The notes: generated from the letters alone by a model not told the origin. A stretch of 64,000 nucleotides of DNA from Fibrobacteria bacterium (GCA_020633825.1 JACKCV010000002.1:455001-519000); one strand, 5' to 3'. Shown: positions 52,844 to 61,863, counted from the first letter of the stretch. Numbers and translations are program-made.

Positions 52844-53758
52844 TCAGCGGAAGGTTCCCGCGGACCTGGTGGGCCCGAAAGGAGGGAATCCCGGGAGTGG
52901 GGTGAGGGGCGAGTCGGTCGGGTTCGCGGAGAGGCCGTTCCTCCTCTCTTGTGGACCAATCCCGGGGGAGGTTTCCGTGACCGTTTCGGAGGCGCTGCGG
53001 CCGGGAGAACGACGGGGGGAGGACGGTTCGGTGGGGGAAGTGGTTCCCGATCCCGGTGCCGCGGGCTTGGAGCCTTCACCCTCACCTTCGCTCCCTCCCT
53101 CACCCTCTCCTGCCACGATCTGTCGGCGGGCTTCCTGCTCCATGCGTGCTGCCGCCGCCGCGGTCTGCAGATCCACCGCGCTGGGATTGGCCGGGGCCAG
53201 GGCCGCGGATTGCACCTGCCGGGCGTTGCGAATCGTTTCCTCCGGAGTTTTCCCGGTCCGCATGGAGATGCTGACCTCCCCGCCGACGGCGTACCTCTTG
53301 CCGTCGGGGCCGGTCTCGTAGCTGAAATTCGCTCCTCCGCGCGCCAACCCGGCCGCGGCCGCGAGGTGCGCTTGTTCGTGGGCGCGCACTTCCCGATCCC
53401 GCTTCTCGAGTTCCTGGACTTGCTGGGACTCCTCTTGATCCAGCGTGTCCCCCTGCGCGTTCTTCCCCTCGCCATCGGCGGCCTCGGAGCCCTCCGAAGC
53501 TTCGGCGGCCAAACCGACGCGCTGTTCCTTCGTTCGGGTCGGATCTTCGGTGTCGCCGAAGTTGGGTGTCGACTTCCCCTCCCCCAGGGTCGCCAGCCTC
53601 CTGTCGACATCAAGCGGAGTTCGGAGGGAGCCCTGGAAACGGTCCGGAGGGAGCTTGAGGGACGCCGGGGGAAGGGTCGGCGCGACCGATGGCCCCTGCG
53701 CGCGTTCCAGGGCCGGGAACGGAGCGGAACCTCCGATCGATGAAACCGAACCGATCAT
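52844..53758 (-). CDS. SprA-type putative metalloprotease (CJM1_0395-like)
   Basis: 304 residues from ATG 53758. The core (about 110-215) has EVRAHEQAHLAAAAG with the HExxH-like HEQAH site, NFSYETGPDGKRYAVGGEVSI, and a helix region KTPEETIRNARQVQ, matching the SprA-related family of putative metalloproteases. Flanks are low complexity (Ser, Pro, Glu, Gly rich), and there is no signal peptide. AGGAG touches the ATG directly, which is too close, so the start is unsure. Function in the family is unknown; the active-site motif suggests zinc-dependent proteolysis. Confidence 0.8.
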   Translation of the reverse strand: MIGSVSSIGGSAPFPALERAQGPSVAPTLPPASLKLPPDRFQGSLRTPLDVDRRLATLGEGKSTPNFGDTEDPTRTKEQRVGLAAEASEGSEAADGEGKNAQGDTLDQEESQQVQELEKRDREVRAHEQAHLAAAAGLARGGANFSYETGPDGKRYAVGGEVSISMRTGKTPEETIRNARQVQSAALAPANPSAVDLQTAAAAARMEQEARRQIVAGEGEGGSEGEGEGSKPAAPGSGTTSPTEPSSPRRSPGRSASETVTETSPGIGPQERRNGLSANPTDSPLTPLPGFPPFGPTRSAGTFR

Positions 53759-53902
53759 CTCCTGTAGAATACCTTCTGCAACGGTGGCGAGGCAAGATCC
53801 CTCGACCGGGGAGGGGCGACGATGCCGTCGGAGCACCCTTCCCGCCGGGGTCCGCAAGAGCTCCGAGGGTTCACCCGAGCCGGGTGTGCCGGAGGGGAGG
53901 AG

Positions 53903-55057
53903 TCAGGATGCCTCCGGGTGGGCCTCCCCTTCGAACAGGTGCACGCGGATGCGGCGCAGGCCCTCCCGGGCACGTTCCGGGGTGTTGGCCGTGAAATTCA
54001 GGCGGGCCCACTCCGAGAGATCCTGGGAGGGCGAGCATTCGCGTCCCGGGAGGAATGCGACTCCTGCGGGAATGCAGCGATGGAGCAGTTCCATGGTGTC
54101 CACTCCCGGCAGTCTCACCCAATAGAACATCCCGCCCGTGGGGGGGATCCACCGGGCCTGAGGGAGTTCGTCGTGCAACGCCTCGGCGAAGGCCGAGGAA
54201 CGTTCGCGATAGATCGATTGCAGCCGCGCCAACCGCGCCGATCGGCCGGGATCGCGGAGATCCGCCAGGACGATCGACTGGGAAAGCCTGCTGGAATGGA
54301 GGTCGGCGGCTTGCTTCAGGCGCAGCAACGGGGTGAAGAGATCGGGGGAACACACCAGGAAGCCCAGTCGAAGGCCTGGCTGGAGCGACTTGGAAAAGGA
54401 CCCGAGGTGGATCCAGGAAGCCCTCCGCAAGGACGCCGCCAGGGGAGGCGGCAACGGGAGGCCCGTGGTTTCGCGATAGGGGTCGTCCTCCAACAGCACG
54501 CACCCGGTGCGGTCGCACTCCTGGGCGAGACCCAGGCGCGCCGCGGTCGACCATTGTCCACCCACCGGGTTGGAGAGGATCGGCATGGCGTAGAACAAGG
54601 ACGGAGGGGACGTCTCGAACAGCTTTCGCAGGTCCTCCGGAGACGGACCCTCCGCGGTGGAATCCACGCCCCGCAGATGGGCGCCGAACAGCCGGAACAC
54701 CTGCAAGGCGGCCAGGTAGGTGGGGTTTTCGCATCCCACCGACGTCCCTTCCTCGACCATGAGTTTCGCGGCGAGGTCGAGTCCCTGCTGGGAGCCGGTG
54801 GTCAGGATCACCTGGGAGGGCGCGCAGGGCAACCCCCGGGAGGTCATCAGGCGGGCGACCTCTTCCCGCAACGGCGCGTCGCCCTCGCTGGGTCCGTACT
54901 GCTGCCATCCGGAACCGGCAACCGGGATGGATTCCATGGTCTCCGGCGCCGGAAGCCCCCCGGCCAGGGAGATGATGGACGTGTCGGCGGCCGCGGACAG
55001 GATTTCACGCACCAGGGAGGGGCGCAGATCGCGGATGCGTCGGGCGAAGGTGGGCAT
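53903..55057 (-). CDS. PLP-dependent aminotransferase (2-aminoadipate transaminase/MocR catalytic type)
   Basis: 384 residues, fold type I. Motifs are ISLAGGLPAPETM at the start, QYGPSEGDAPLREEVARLM, VILTTGSQQGLDLAAKLM, ENPTYLAALQVF, LLEDDPYRE and the PLP lysine in GSFSKSLQPGLRLGF. It lacks the N-terminal winged helix of MocR regulators, so it is a free enzyme such as LysN or an aromatic/aminoadipate transaminase. It is divergent from a MarR-type gene, and its ribosome site GGAGGA forms part of the 39-base palindrome, so it is very probably controlled by that regulator. Confidence 0.92.
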   Translation of the reverse strand: MPTFARRIRDLRPSLVREILSAAADTSIISLAGGLPAPETMESIPVAGSGWQQYGPSEGDAPLREEVARLMTSRGLPCAPSQVILTTGSQQGLDLAAKLMVEEGTSVGCENPTYLAALQVFRLFGAHLRGVDSTAEGPSPEDLRKLFETSPPSLFYAMPILSNPVGGQWSTAARLGLAQECDRTGCVLLEDDPYRETTGLPLPPPLAASLRRASWIHLGSFSKSLQPGLRLGFLVCSPDLFTPLLRLKQAADLHSSRLSQSIVLADLRDPGRSARLARLQSIYRERSSAFAEALHDELPQARWIPPTGGMFYWVRLPGVDTMELLHRCIPAGVAFLPGRECSPSQDLSEWARLNFTANTPERAREGLRRIRVHLFEGEAHPEAS

Positions 55058-55066
55058 CGTGGGAAC

Positions 55067-55105
55067 TCCTCCATAAAGGTCAATGACGTTGACCTTTATG
55101 GAGGA
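55067..55105. promoter_or_regulatory. Perfect 39-base palindrome, probable MarR operator 1
   Basis: TCCTCCATAAAGGTCAA (55067-55083) and its exact reverse complement TTGACCTTTATGGAGGA (55089-55105) flank a five-base centre TGACG. The GGAGGA end, read on the minus strand, is the ribosome site of the aminotransferase, so the palindrome lies in its 5' untranslated region. It sits in the 97-base gap to the divergent marR-like gene, the classical place for a MarR operator. Confidence 0.75.
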
Positions 55106-55117
55106 TAGCAGATCGCG

Positions 55118-55148
55118 CCATAAAAGTCAATATGATTGACCTATATTT
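55118..55148. promoter_or_regulatory. Second, imperfect copy of the operator
   Basis: CCATAAAAGTCAA (55118-55130), centre TATGA, then TTGACCTATATTT (55136-55148). The left arm differs from the first palindrome by one base, and the core GTCAA-N5-TTGAC is shared. It ends seven bases before the start of the marR-like gene, so binding would also block its own expression. Confidence 0.65.
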
Positions 55149-55154
55149 CGATCC

Positions 55155-55592
55155 ATGAAGGACGATGGCCGCCAATCCGAACTCAACTTGGCGCTGGAGC
55201 TCGTGTTCCACGGCTACAAGGCCCTGACCGCCCGACCCGACCTAATCCTGTCCGAACGGGGGTTGCAGCGGGTCCACCACCGCGTGCTGTACTTCGTCGG
55301 GCGCCGTCCCGGCCTGCCGGTGGGAGAACTTCTGGCGACCTTGGGGGTCAGCAAGCAGGCGTTGAACGCGCCCTTGCGGCAACTGATCGAAATGGGCTTG
55401 GTGGTCTCGCTGCCTTCTCCGGAGGACGGACGCGCCCGATTGCTGAGTCTGTCCCGGGAAGGGGAGAGGCTCGAACGATCGCTGACGGGGGTCCAGAGGA
55501 AGCATCTGGAAAGGGTCTTCGGGCGCGCCGGGCGGCACGCCGAGAACGGATGGCGCGAGGTGATGGAGCTTCTGGCCGCGGAGGGCTCCTGA
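55155..55592 (+). CDS. MarR-family transcriptional regulator
   Basis: 145 residues. The winged helix is visible: helix-turn-helix VGELLATLGVSKQALNAPLRQL, then MGLVVSLPSPEDGRARLLSLSREG (wing). N- and C-terminal helices form the usual dimer region. It starts at ATG 55155 in a 97-base divergent region with two operator-like palindromes. It most likely represses itself and the aminotransferase; the ligand is unknown. Confidence 0.9.
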   Translation: MKDDGRQSELNLALELVFHGYKALTARPDLILSERGLQRVHHRVLYFVGRRPGLPVGELLATLGVSKQALNAPLRQLIEMGLVVSLPSPEDGRARLLSLSREGERLERSLTGVQRKHLERVFGRAGRHAENGWREVMELLAAEGS

Positions 55593-55767
55593 CGCTGGCT
55601 TCGCGGTCGTGCGGGGTGGATCGCCGTCGCTCCTTCCCCCGGGGAATGCCCGTCGCCCGAGCGACATGGGAAGGACTGCTTCCCGGAACCACGACGGAGC
55701 CTCGGGGGTGGGGCTCCTCCCGCGGGATCCACCTGGATCGGAGGGGAAGAGAGTACCTTGATGGGTT

Positions 55768-56061
55768 ATGGAACTCAACGCAGAAGACGTCCGGAAACTC
55801 GCCCTCCTTTCCCGATTGCACGTGCCCGAAGAAGACCTCGAGAAGGTCGCTGGAGATCTGCGCCACATCCTCGAGCACATGGAGGAACTCTCGGCGCTGG
55901 ACCTGTCGGACGTGCCTCCGATGATGCATCCCGACAACGGCGAGCGCCCCCTGCGCCCCGACGTCCCCCTGGAAAGCCTGCCGCGCGAGGTCGCCCTGGC
56001 CAACGCCCCGAAGGGTGTGGAAGGATTCTTCGCCATTCCCAAGGTCATCGGCGCCGCCTAG
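55768..56061 (+). CDS. gatC: Asp/Glu-tRNA amidotransferase subunit C
   Basis: 97 residues, the usual size. GatC stabilises the GatA amidase in the complex that converts misacylated Glu-tRNA(Gln) and Asp-tRNA(Asn) to the correct amides. Motifs are VRKLALLSRLHVPEEDL, ILEHMEELSALDLSDVPPM and the C-terminal GFFAIPKVIG. gatA and gatB are not in the window, so the complex is encoded at separate loci here. It precedes kdsB by nine bases. Confidence 0.93.
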   Translation: MELNAEDVRKLALLSRLHVPEEDLEKVAGDLRHILEHMEELSALDLSDVPPMMHPDNGERPLRPDVPLESLPREVALANAPKGVEGFFAIPKVIGAA

Positions 56062-56070
56062 ATCCCGCTC

Positions 56071-56832
56071 GTGACTAGCTGCGTCCCGGGAATCGACTGC
56101 ATCGTTCCCGCTCGCTTGGCCTCCACTCGTTTTCCTGGAAAACCCCTGGTCGAGATCCAGGGGATTCCGTTGGTCGTGCGCTCCGCCCGGCGGGCGATCG
56201 ACGCGGGGTGCTTCTCGCGGGTGGTCGTGGCCACGGAGGATGCCGCGATCGTCGAGGTGTGCCGGGAACATGGAATCCCCGGGATCCTCACGCCCCGTTT
56301 CCCCACGGGGACCGACCGGGTGGCCTGGGCCTGCGAACAGATGGGTTCCACCTGGGTGGTGAACCTGCAGGGGGACGAACCCGTGTTCCCACTGGATTTG
56401 CTGCGCGAACTGGTCCTTCGGATTCCCCAAGACCCCCATTCCCTCTGGACGGCGGCCGATACGGCTCTGGAATCGGAGGCATGGCTCGACCCCGATGTGG
56501 TGAAAATCGCCCTGGGGGAAGCGTGTCCAGGGCCGAGTGGCGCCCTTCCTTGCCGGTACGCGACCGATTTCCATCGGGCCCGGCATCCGGGGAGCGACCT
56601 CGGGTTCTGGGGGGTGCACGTGGGGATCTACGCCGGCTCCCGAACCGCCTTGACGCGGTTCGCGGCCCTTCCGCAAAGCTCGCGGGAACGGGCGCGCAGC
56701 ATCGAACCGTTGCGCGCCTTGGACGCGGGAATGGGCGTGAAGGCACTCGTCGGGAAATGGAACCGTGTCGCCGTCGATCGGTTGGAGCATATTTCCAGGG
56801 TCATGGATGAAATGCCAAAAGCAGGGGAGTGA
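56071..56832 (+). CDS. kdsB: 3-deoxy-manno-octulosonate cytidylyltransferase
   Basis: 253 residues. It activates Kdo to CMP-Kdo for the LPS inner core. Motifs are CIVPARLASTRFPGKPL, VVVATEDAAI, TGTDRVAWA, VVNLQGDEPVFP and GIYAGSRTALTRF, with LRALDAGM near the end. The start is GTG 56071. It shows that the organism makes a Kdo-containing outer membrane. kdsA is not nearby. Confidence 0.95.
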   Translation: MTSCVPGIDCIVPARLASTRFPGKPLVEIQGIPLVVRSARRAIDAGCFSRVVVATEDAAIVEVCREHGIPGILTPRFPTGTDRVAWACEQMGSTWVVNLQGDEPVFPLDLLRELVLRIPQDPHSLWTAADTALESEAWLDPDVVKIALGEACPGPSGALPCRYATDFHRARHPGSDLGFWGVHVGIYAGSRTALTRFAALPQSSRERARSIEPLRALDAGMGVKALVGKWNRVAVDRLEHISRVMDEMPKAGE

Positions 56833-56836
56833 GAGC

Positions 56837-58492
56837 ATGCCGACCGGAAAGAAGGGACATCCCACCAAGTACATCGTGGTGACCGGAGGCGTCCTCTCGG
56901 GACTGGGCAAGGGTGTGGCCGCCGCCTCGATCGGCCGTCTCCTGTGTTCGCGTCTCAAGATCGTGCCCGTCAAACTCGACGGATACCTCAACACCGACCC
57001 CGGGACCATGAATCCCGTGGAGCACGGGGAGGTGTTCGTCCTCGACGACGGTGGCGAAGTCGACATGGACTTCGGCCACTACGAGCGGTTCCTCGATATC
57101 CAGGGCAAGATGGAGTGGAATCTCACCATGGGCAAGGTGTTCCAGGAAATCCTGGAGCGCGAGCGCCGTGGCGATTTCCTGGGCAAGACCGTGCAATTCA
57201 TCCCCCATGCCACCAACGTGATCAAGGAGCGCATCCATCGCATCGCCTCCGATGAGAAGGCCGACATCCTCCTGGTCGAGATCGGCGGCACCGTGGGCGA
57301 CCTCGAGAATCTCTTCTACATCGAAGCCATCCGCCAGATGCGTCACGAGGTCGGTTCGGAGAACATGCTGTTCGTCCATCTGACCTACGTCCCTGTGCCT
57401 TCGGGCGTGCGGGAGCAGAAATCCAAGCCCACCCAGCAGGGCATCAAACTGCTGAACGAAGCGGGCATCTACCCGGACGTGGTGATCGGTCGGTGCGAGG
57501 AGTACATCGACGAGCACATCAAGGAGAAGATCGCGCTGTTCGGGAACATCGAGAAGGACTGCGTGATTTCCGGACCGGATGTGGAGAGCGTCTACGAGAT
57601 CCCTCTGGTGTACGAAAAGGAAGGGCTCTCCGGCATCATCCACAAGAAGCTCGGGATCTATTCCCCCCCGGCGCTGGGCGAATGGTCCCAGTGGGTGGAG
57701 GCGGTCAAGCGCAACCACAAGGCCCCCGAGAAGGTGGTCCAGATCGCCTTGGGAGGCAAATACACGGCCCTCGAAGACAGTTACGCGAGCTTGGTCGAGG
57801 CATTCGAGCACGCCGGAGCGCACGTCGGAGCCCGCGTGGAGCTGAAATGGATCGAGACCAGCCAGATCGAACGCGGGGAATTGTCGGCTTCCGAGGCCCT
57901 TTCCGGGGTCGATGGCCTCATCATTCCGGGGGGATTCGGGTCTCGTGGAATCGAAGGGAAGATCGAGCTGATTCGTCATGCGCGGGAAGCGGGGATTCCC
58001 TTCCTGGGCATCTGCTACGGCATGCAACTCGCGGTGGTGGAGTATGCCCGCAACGTCTGCGGACTCACGGGCGCGAACACCGAAGAGGTCGAATCGCCCG
58101 AATACCCGGTGCCGCACAAGGTGATCTGCTACCTGCCCGGTCAGAAGGCCATCACCCGCAAGGGCGGGACGATGCGCCTGGGAGGGCACGATGTCGAAGT
58201 CCGCAAGGGGTCGAGGGCCTCGGCCGTGTACGGAAACTCGGTGCGCATCCGGGAGCGTTTCCGTCATCGCTACGAGGTCAATCCCGAGTACATCGAAAAG
58301 ATGGAATCCCATGGGATCGTCTTTTCCGGGAAAGCCCCGGGCATCCCCATCATGCAACTGGTGGAGCTTCCCGACCATCCCTACTTCCTGGCCTGTCAGT
58401 TCCACCCCGAATTGACGTCCAACCTGCTGCGACCCGCTCCCTTGTTCCAAGGTTTGGTGGAGGCAGCCCTGGTCCGGCACGGACAAGCTTGA
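56837..58492 (+). CDS. pyrG: CTP synthase
   Basis: 551 residues, full length. It makes CTP from UTP, ATP and glutamine. The synthase domain begins KYIVVTGGVLSGLGKGVAAASIGRLL, with DGYLNTDPGTMNPVEHGEVFV and EIGGTVGDLEN. The class I glutaminase has IPGGFGSRGIEGK, LGICYGMQLAVVEYARNV (nucleophile Cys) and the His/Glu pair in CQFHPELTS. ATG 56837 with GGGAG upstream is preferred. It follows kdsB by four bases; both enzymes consume or make cytidine nucleotides, since CMP-Kdo needs CTP. Confidence 0.97.
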   Translation: MPTGKKGHPTKYIVVTGGVLSGLGKGVAAASIGRLLCSRLKIVPVKLDGYLNTDPGTMNPVEHGEVFVLDDGGEVDMDFGHYERFLDIQGKMEWNLTMGKVFQEILERERRGDFLGKTVQFIPHATNVIKERIHRIASDEKADILLVEIGGTVGDLENLFYIEAIRQMRHEVGSENMLFVHLTYVPVPSGVREQKSKPTQQGIKLLNEAGIYPDVVIGRCEEYIDEHIKEKIALFGNIEKDCVISGPDVESVYEIPLVYEKEGLSGIIHKKLGIYSPPALGEWSQWVEAVKRNHKAPEKVVQIALGGKYTALEDSYASLVEAFEHAGAHVGARVELKWIETSQIERGELSASEALSGVDGLIIPGGFGSRGIEGKIELIRHAREAGIPFLGICYGMQLAVVEYARNVCGLTGANTEEVESPEYPVPHKVICYLPGQKAITRKGGTMRLGGHDVEVRKGSRASAVYGNSVRIRERFRHRYEVNPEYIEKMESHGIVFSGKAPGIPIMQLVELPDHPYFLACQFHPELTSNLLRPAPLFQGLVEAALVRHGQA

Positions 58493-58570
58493 ATTCCACG
58501 AACGGTTCTCGCCACAGCGGCGCAGAAAAGTTCTAGAATTGGGCACTATCCATGAGGAGATCCTCGTAAC

Positions 58571-58990
58571 GTGTTTCACCGAGCCGAGTTGCGCATGCTC
58601 GCTCTCACCTTCGCCTTGTTCCTCGCGGGGATCGGGTGGAAGGTGGCGCATGCATCTGCGAGCCTTCCACCCCTGGTCCTCCAGGGAGAGGTCGTATCGT
58701 GGCAAGATTCGGCTCCCGCACCCGAGCGGTCGGAGACCATCTCCAAGGCCTCTTCCATGGAATCTCCTCGAGCCCCCTCTTCGAAAACCGTGGCCGTCCC
58801 TGCACGCATCAACCCCAACACCGCCACCAGGGAGCAATTGATCGCCCTGCCCGGTGTGGGACCCGCGTTGGCCGCCCGGATTCTCGAAGCCCGCGTGAAA
58901 TCTCCTTTTCGTTCCCTTGCCGACCTCGACCGCGTGAAGGGCATCGGCCCTGCCAAACTCGAGACGCTCCGGTCTCATCTCACTTTCTGA
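58571..58990 (+). CDS. ComEA-like helix-hairpin-helix protein
   Basis: 139 residues: an N-terminal signal or anchor (LRMLALTFALFLAGIGW), a low-complexity linker, and a C-terminal ComEA domain (about 80-139) with INPNTATREQLIALPGVGPALAARI and SPFRSLADLDRVKGIGPAKLETL, two helix-hairpin-helix units that bind DNA non-specifically. It may take part in DNA uptake with type IV pili, which fits the pilM-pilN genes that follow. Start is GTG 58571; GAGGAG lies just upstream inside a small GAGGA-GA-TCCTC hairpin. Confidence 0.88.
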   Translation: MFHRAELRMLALTFALFLAGIGWKVAHASASLPPLVLQGEVVSWQDSAPAPERSETISKASSMESPRAPSSKTVAVPARINPNTATREQLIALPGVGPALAARILEARVKSPFRSLADLDRVKGIGPAKLETLRSHLTF

Positions 58991-58997
58991 GGTATCC

Positions 58998-59921
58998 ATG
59001 GCCAAGAAACCCCAACTTGTCGTCGGACTCGAACTGGGTGAAGATACCTGCAAGCTCGTCGCCTTCCATCCCGATCATCGGCGGATCGAATTTGTTGGCT
59101 TGACCTGGGTGGAGCCGGCTTGGCGGGAGAGTTCGGAGGCCTTGGGCAAGGGATTGTCCACCTGGCTGGCCGATCTCAAGCTCGACAAGGGCATCAAGGC
59201 CGCTTCGGTCTGCGTCTCGGGGGTTTCGAGCATGCTGACCCTCGCGGAACTCGACCCGAACCTGCCTCTCGACCAGAGCGCCACCTTCGAAGCCTGCCAG
59301 TGGCTCGGCAAAGCCGAAAACGAATTCCATGTGAATGCGCTTCCCCACGGGACGGGCCCCATGGGAGAACCGGCGCACCTTCTGGTGGCCCACCGCAAGG
59401 AGACCATCCAGCGCGTGCGCTCCGTCGCCGAAGCCGCGGGATTGCCCTTGGCGGAAGTGGGGGTGGACGCCATCGCCGCCCTGAACGCCTTTGAAATCAA
59501 CTACTCCACCTGGACCGATCGCCTGGTCGCGGTGGTTCTGGCATCGTCCCGCAACCTGCAGATCGTCTGGACCAAGAACGGGCAGTTCCTGGGACACGGA
59601 GTCGTGGTGCTTTCCAGTGGAGAAGGGGCCGATCAAATCGCTCTCGAAGGTGGAAAAGCCTTGCAGGCGGGTCTGGGGTTGCAAGGCGCATCTCCCGATC
59701 ATCTCGAAGGCGTCTTCCTCGCTGGGGATCTCGCCGCGGAAGCCGGATTCGCCCCTCGACTGGGGAACGGGACCAAGTTCGAGATCCGGCTTCTGGATGC
59801 TTTCTCCGCCATCAGCTTCCCCAGTGCCGAAGGCATGCTCGGGCAATTGGCGGAAACCGCCCCGAAATGCGCTGTGGCCCTTGGTCTGGCCGTGGCCCTC
59901 AGCGAAGGAGAGCGCGCGTGA
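58998..59921 (+). CDS. pilM: PilM-like actin-fold protein
   Basis: 307 residues. The actin-like start LVVGLELGEDTCKLVAFHPD and the later VGVDAIAALNAFEIN and GADQIALEGGKAL resemble PilM/FtsA-like cytoplasmic proteins that bind the PilN N-terminus. Weaker match than PilN but the context is convincing: its stop overlaps the pilN start as GTGA, and a ComEA-like gene precedes it by seven bases. No PilO, PilP or PilQ gene follows. Confidence 0.8.
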   Translation: MAKKPQLVVGLELGEDTCKLVAFHPDHRRIEFVGLTWVEPAWRESSEALGKGLSTWLADLKLDKGIKAASVCVSGVSSMLTLAELDPNLPLDQSATFEACQWLGKAENEFHVNALPHGTGPMGEPAHLLVAHRKETIQRVRSVAEAAGLPLAEVGVDAIAALNAFEINYSTWTDRLVAVVLASSRNLQIVWTKNGQFLGHGVVVLSSGEGADQIALEGGKALQAGLGLQGASPDHLEGVFLAGDLAAEAGFAPRLGNGTKFEIRLLDAFSAISFPSAEGMLGQLAETAPKCAVALGLAVALSEGERA

Positions 59922-61315
59922 TTCGCATCAATCTTTTGCGCAACCAGTTCGGTTCCACCGTCGGGATCCGCCCCGCTCCCAGCCATCTGGATCTCGACTT
60001 CGACTCCCAGGAGAGCTTCGCCGTCCAGGGACGGAGTCGCAAACCCCTCTGGATCGCCCTGGCGGCAGGCGTCGTCGTCGCCGCGGGTGTCGGTGCCTGG
60101 TTCGCCCTCGACCCGATGGGCGAGGAAACCGTTCCTCCCGCTTCGGCGCACACCAGCACTCCGCTTCCCGTCGCCAAGGATTCCGCAAAATCCGTCGTCG
60201 CTCCCGACTCGACACCCAAGCCTGCCGCCGTGGCACTCAGCAAGGAAGATTCCGCCAAGCTGGCAGCCCAGGCGAAGAAAGCCCGGGAAGATTCCCTCAA
60301 ACTGGCCAAGGCCAGCGCGGCGGAACAGAAGCTCGCTCTCGAGAAGGCTCGCAAGGATTCCATCGCCTCGGCCAAGGCGCGGATCGCCGATTCCATCGCC
60401 CAGGCCAAAGCCAGTGCCGCCGAGCGCAAGCTGGCCATGGAGAAGGCGCGCAAGGATTCCATCGCCGCGGCCAAGGAAGCCGCGGTTCGCGAGAAGGCCG
60501 CTGCCGCGCAACGTCGTCAGGACTCCTTGGCCGCCGTTCGGGAACGCGCCCAACGGGAGAAACAAGCGGCCGCCGACGCGGCCGCCGCGAAGAGCCGCGC
60601 CGCGAGCGTGACCGCTTCGGTTCCGGCTGTGAGGGCTCCTGCCGTGGTGGCACCTCCCCTGGCGGGAGGCGTGGTGAACCTTGTCCTGACCGAGGCGAAG
60701 TCCGCCGCGGGCAAATCCATCGTGGCCAGTCGCTTCGAAGACCTGATCCCGACCGGGCGCATCGCCTACCAGCGTTTCGCCTTCGAGCAGATCCTCAACA
60801 AGCTTCGCCAAGTCACTCCGGGGAACGGCATCGGGTTCTCCCGGGTCCGCGTCCTCAGTCCTGGTGTCCTGGTCCTGGAAGGGGAGGCCCAATCGGCCGC
60901 GGTGCTGGCGGATCTGGCCCGCGGACTCACCGCCCAGAGCCTTCTCGATACATCCTCCTCGCTGTCGAGCGACGGGCGCTTCCTGCTGACCGCACGGCTC
61001 CCCTTCTCGGCTTCCGCGGTGGCCTCGGCGAGTCTGTCCCAGGACTTCTCGAAGGATCTGCAGAAGGGGCTCGATCTGGCCTCCTCGCAGGGCATCGATT
61101 TCTCCCGGCCCGGGTCGGCCCGCACTTCCGACACGCGCCCCTTCCGGCGCGCCGCCTGGAAGCTCTCCGGGACCGGATCGTGGGAGGGGGTTTCCCGATG
61201 GATGGGAACCCTGGCCGCCTCGGGAAGTGCCCTGGGATTCACCGCACTCGAACTCACGGCCGGGCCCGACGGGAAGATCAAGATCGCCGCGACCGCCATC
61301 GCCTACGGCAAGTGA
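59918..61315 (+). CDS. pilN: PilN-like inner-membrane protein with long 11-residue-periodic helix
   Basis: 465 residues, about twice the usual PilN length. The start IRINLLRNQFG is the PilN peptide that binds PilM. A single span (WIALAAGVVVAAGVGAWFAL) is at about 44-63. Next is an Ala/Lys/Ser helical region (about 105-230) in which Asp-Ser pairs recur at 111, 125, 147, 158, 180 and 202, mostly at multiples of 11. The C-terminal part (from about 245) is the usual periplasmic alpha/beta domain with FEQILNKLRQVTPGNGI. AAGGAG lies six bases before GTG 59918. Role: alignment complex of a type IV pilus or related machine. Confidence 0.8.
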   Translation: MIRINLLRNQFGSTVGIRPAPSHLDLDFDSQESFAVQGRSRKPLWIALAAGVVVAAGVGAWFALDPMGEETVPPASAHTSTPLPVAKDSAKSVVAPDSTPKPAAVALSKEDSAKLAAQAKKAREDSLKLAKASAAEQKLALEKARKDSIASAKARIADSIAQAKASAAERKLAMEKARKDSIAAAKEAAVREKAAAAQRRQDSLAAVRERAQREKQAAADAAAAKSRAASVTASVPAVRAPAVVAPPLAGGVVNLVLTEAKSAAGKSIVASRFEDLIPTGRIAYQRFAFEQILNKLRQVTPGNGIGFSRVRVLSPGVLVLEGEAQSAAVLADLARGLTAQSLLDTSSSLSSDGRFLLTARLPFSASAVASASLSQDFSKDLQKGLDLASSQGIDFSRPGSARTSDTRPFRRAAWKLSGTGSWEGVSRWMGTLAASGSALGFTALELTAGPDGKIKIAATAIAYGK

Positions 61316-61863
61316 AGCCAGGCATTCGAATCTCCGGGGGGCAGTGGCGTGGTCGCAAGGTCCACGCCCCGCTGGGGCTCGAACCCACCAGACCCACCCC
61401 CGGCGTGGTTCGTGAAGCACTGTTTTCCATCCTCGGTCCGGAAATCTTGTCGGGCCCTTTCTGCGACTTGTACGGAGGGACCGGCGCGGTCGCCTTCGAA
61501 GCGGTATCGCGAGGGGCGCCCAGGGCCGTGGTGGTGGAACGGGATGCCATCGCCTTGGCGTGTGTGCGTCGTTCCATCGAGGAATTCAAGACCGACTCCA
61601 TCGAGGTCATCCAGGCCGACGCCGCCCGGTTCCAACGGCGCGCCGTTTTCCAGGTGGTGTTCGCCGACCCTCCTTTCGGAGCGATCCCCGAAGGTCTTCT
61701 CGATCGGTGCCTCCAATTGGTGCGCCCTGGCGGCTGGGCGGTTCTCCAATGGCCGTCGGATCGTCCCGCCCAATGGCCCGAGTCGGTCCAGGTTCGGAAA
61801 TACGGAGCTTCCCAGCTGATCCTGTCCAGGAAGCCCCAGGATTCCACGGGGGAAGCGGCATGA
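61312..61863 (+). CDS. rsmD: 16S rRNA (guanine-966-N2)-methyltransferase
   Basis: 183 residues. It begins IRISGGQWRGRKVHAP, then TRPTPGVVREALFSIL, FCDLYGGTGAVAFEAVSRG and the catalytic VVFADPPFG motif. It methylates G966 of 16S rRNA. Start is GTG 61312, overlapping the pilN stop (GTGA). It precedes coaD, a common rsmD-coaD pairing in bacteria. Confidence 0.95.
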   Translation: MKPGIRISGGQWRGRKVHAPLGLEPTRPTPGVVREALFSILGPEILSGPFCDLYGGTGAVAFEAVSRGAPRAVVVERDAIALACVRRSIEEFKTDSIEVIQADAARFQRRAVFQVVFADPPFGAIPEGLLDRCLQLVRPGGWAVLQWPSDRPAQWPESVQVRKYGASQLILSRKPQDSTGEAA

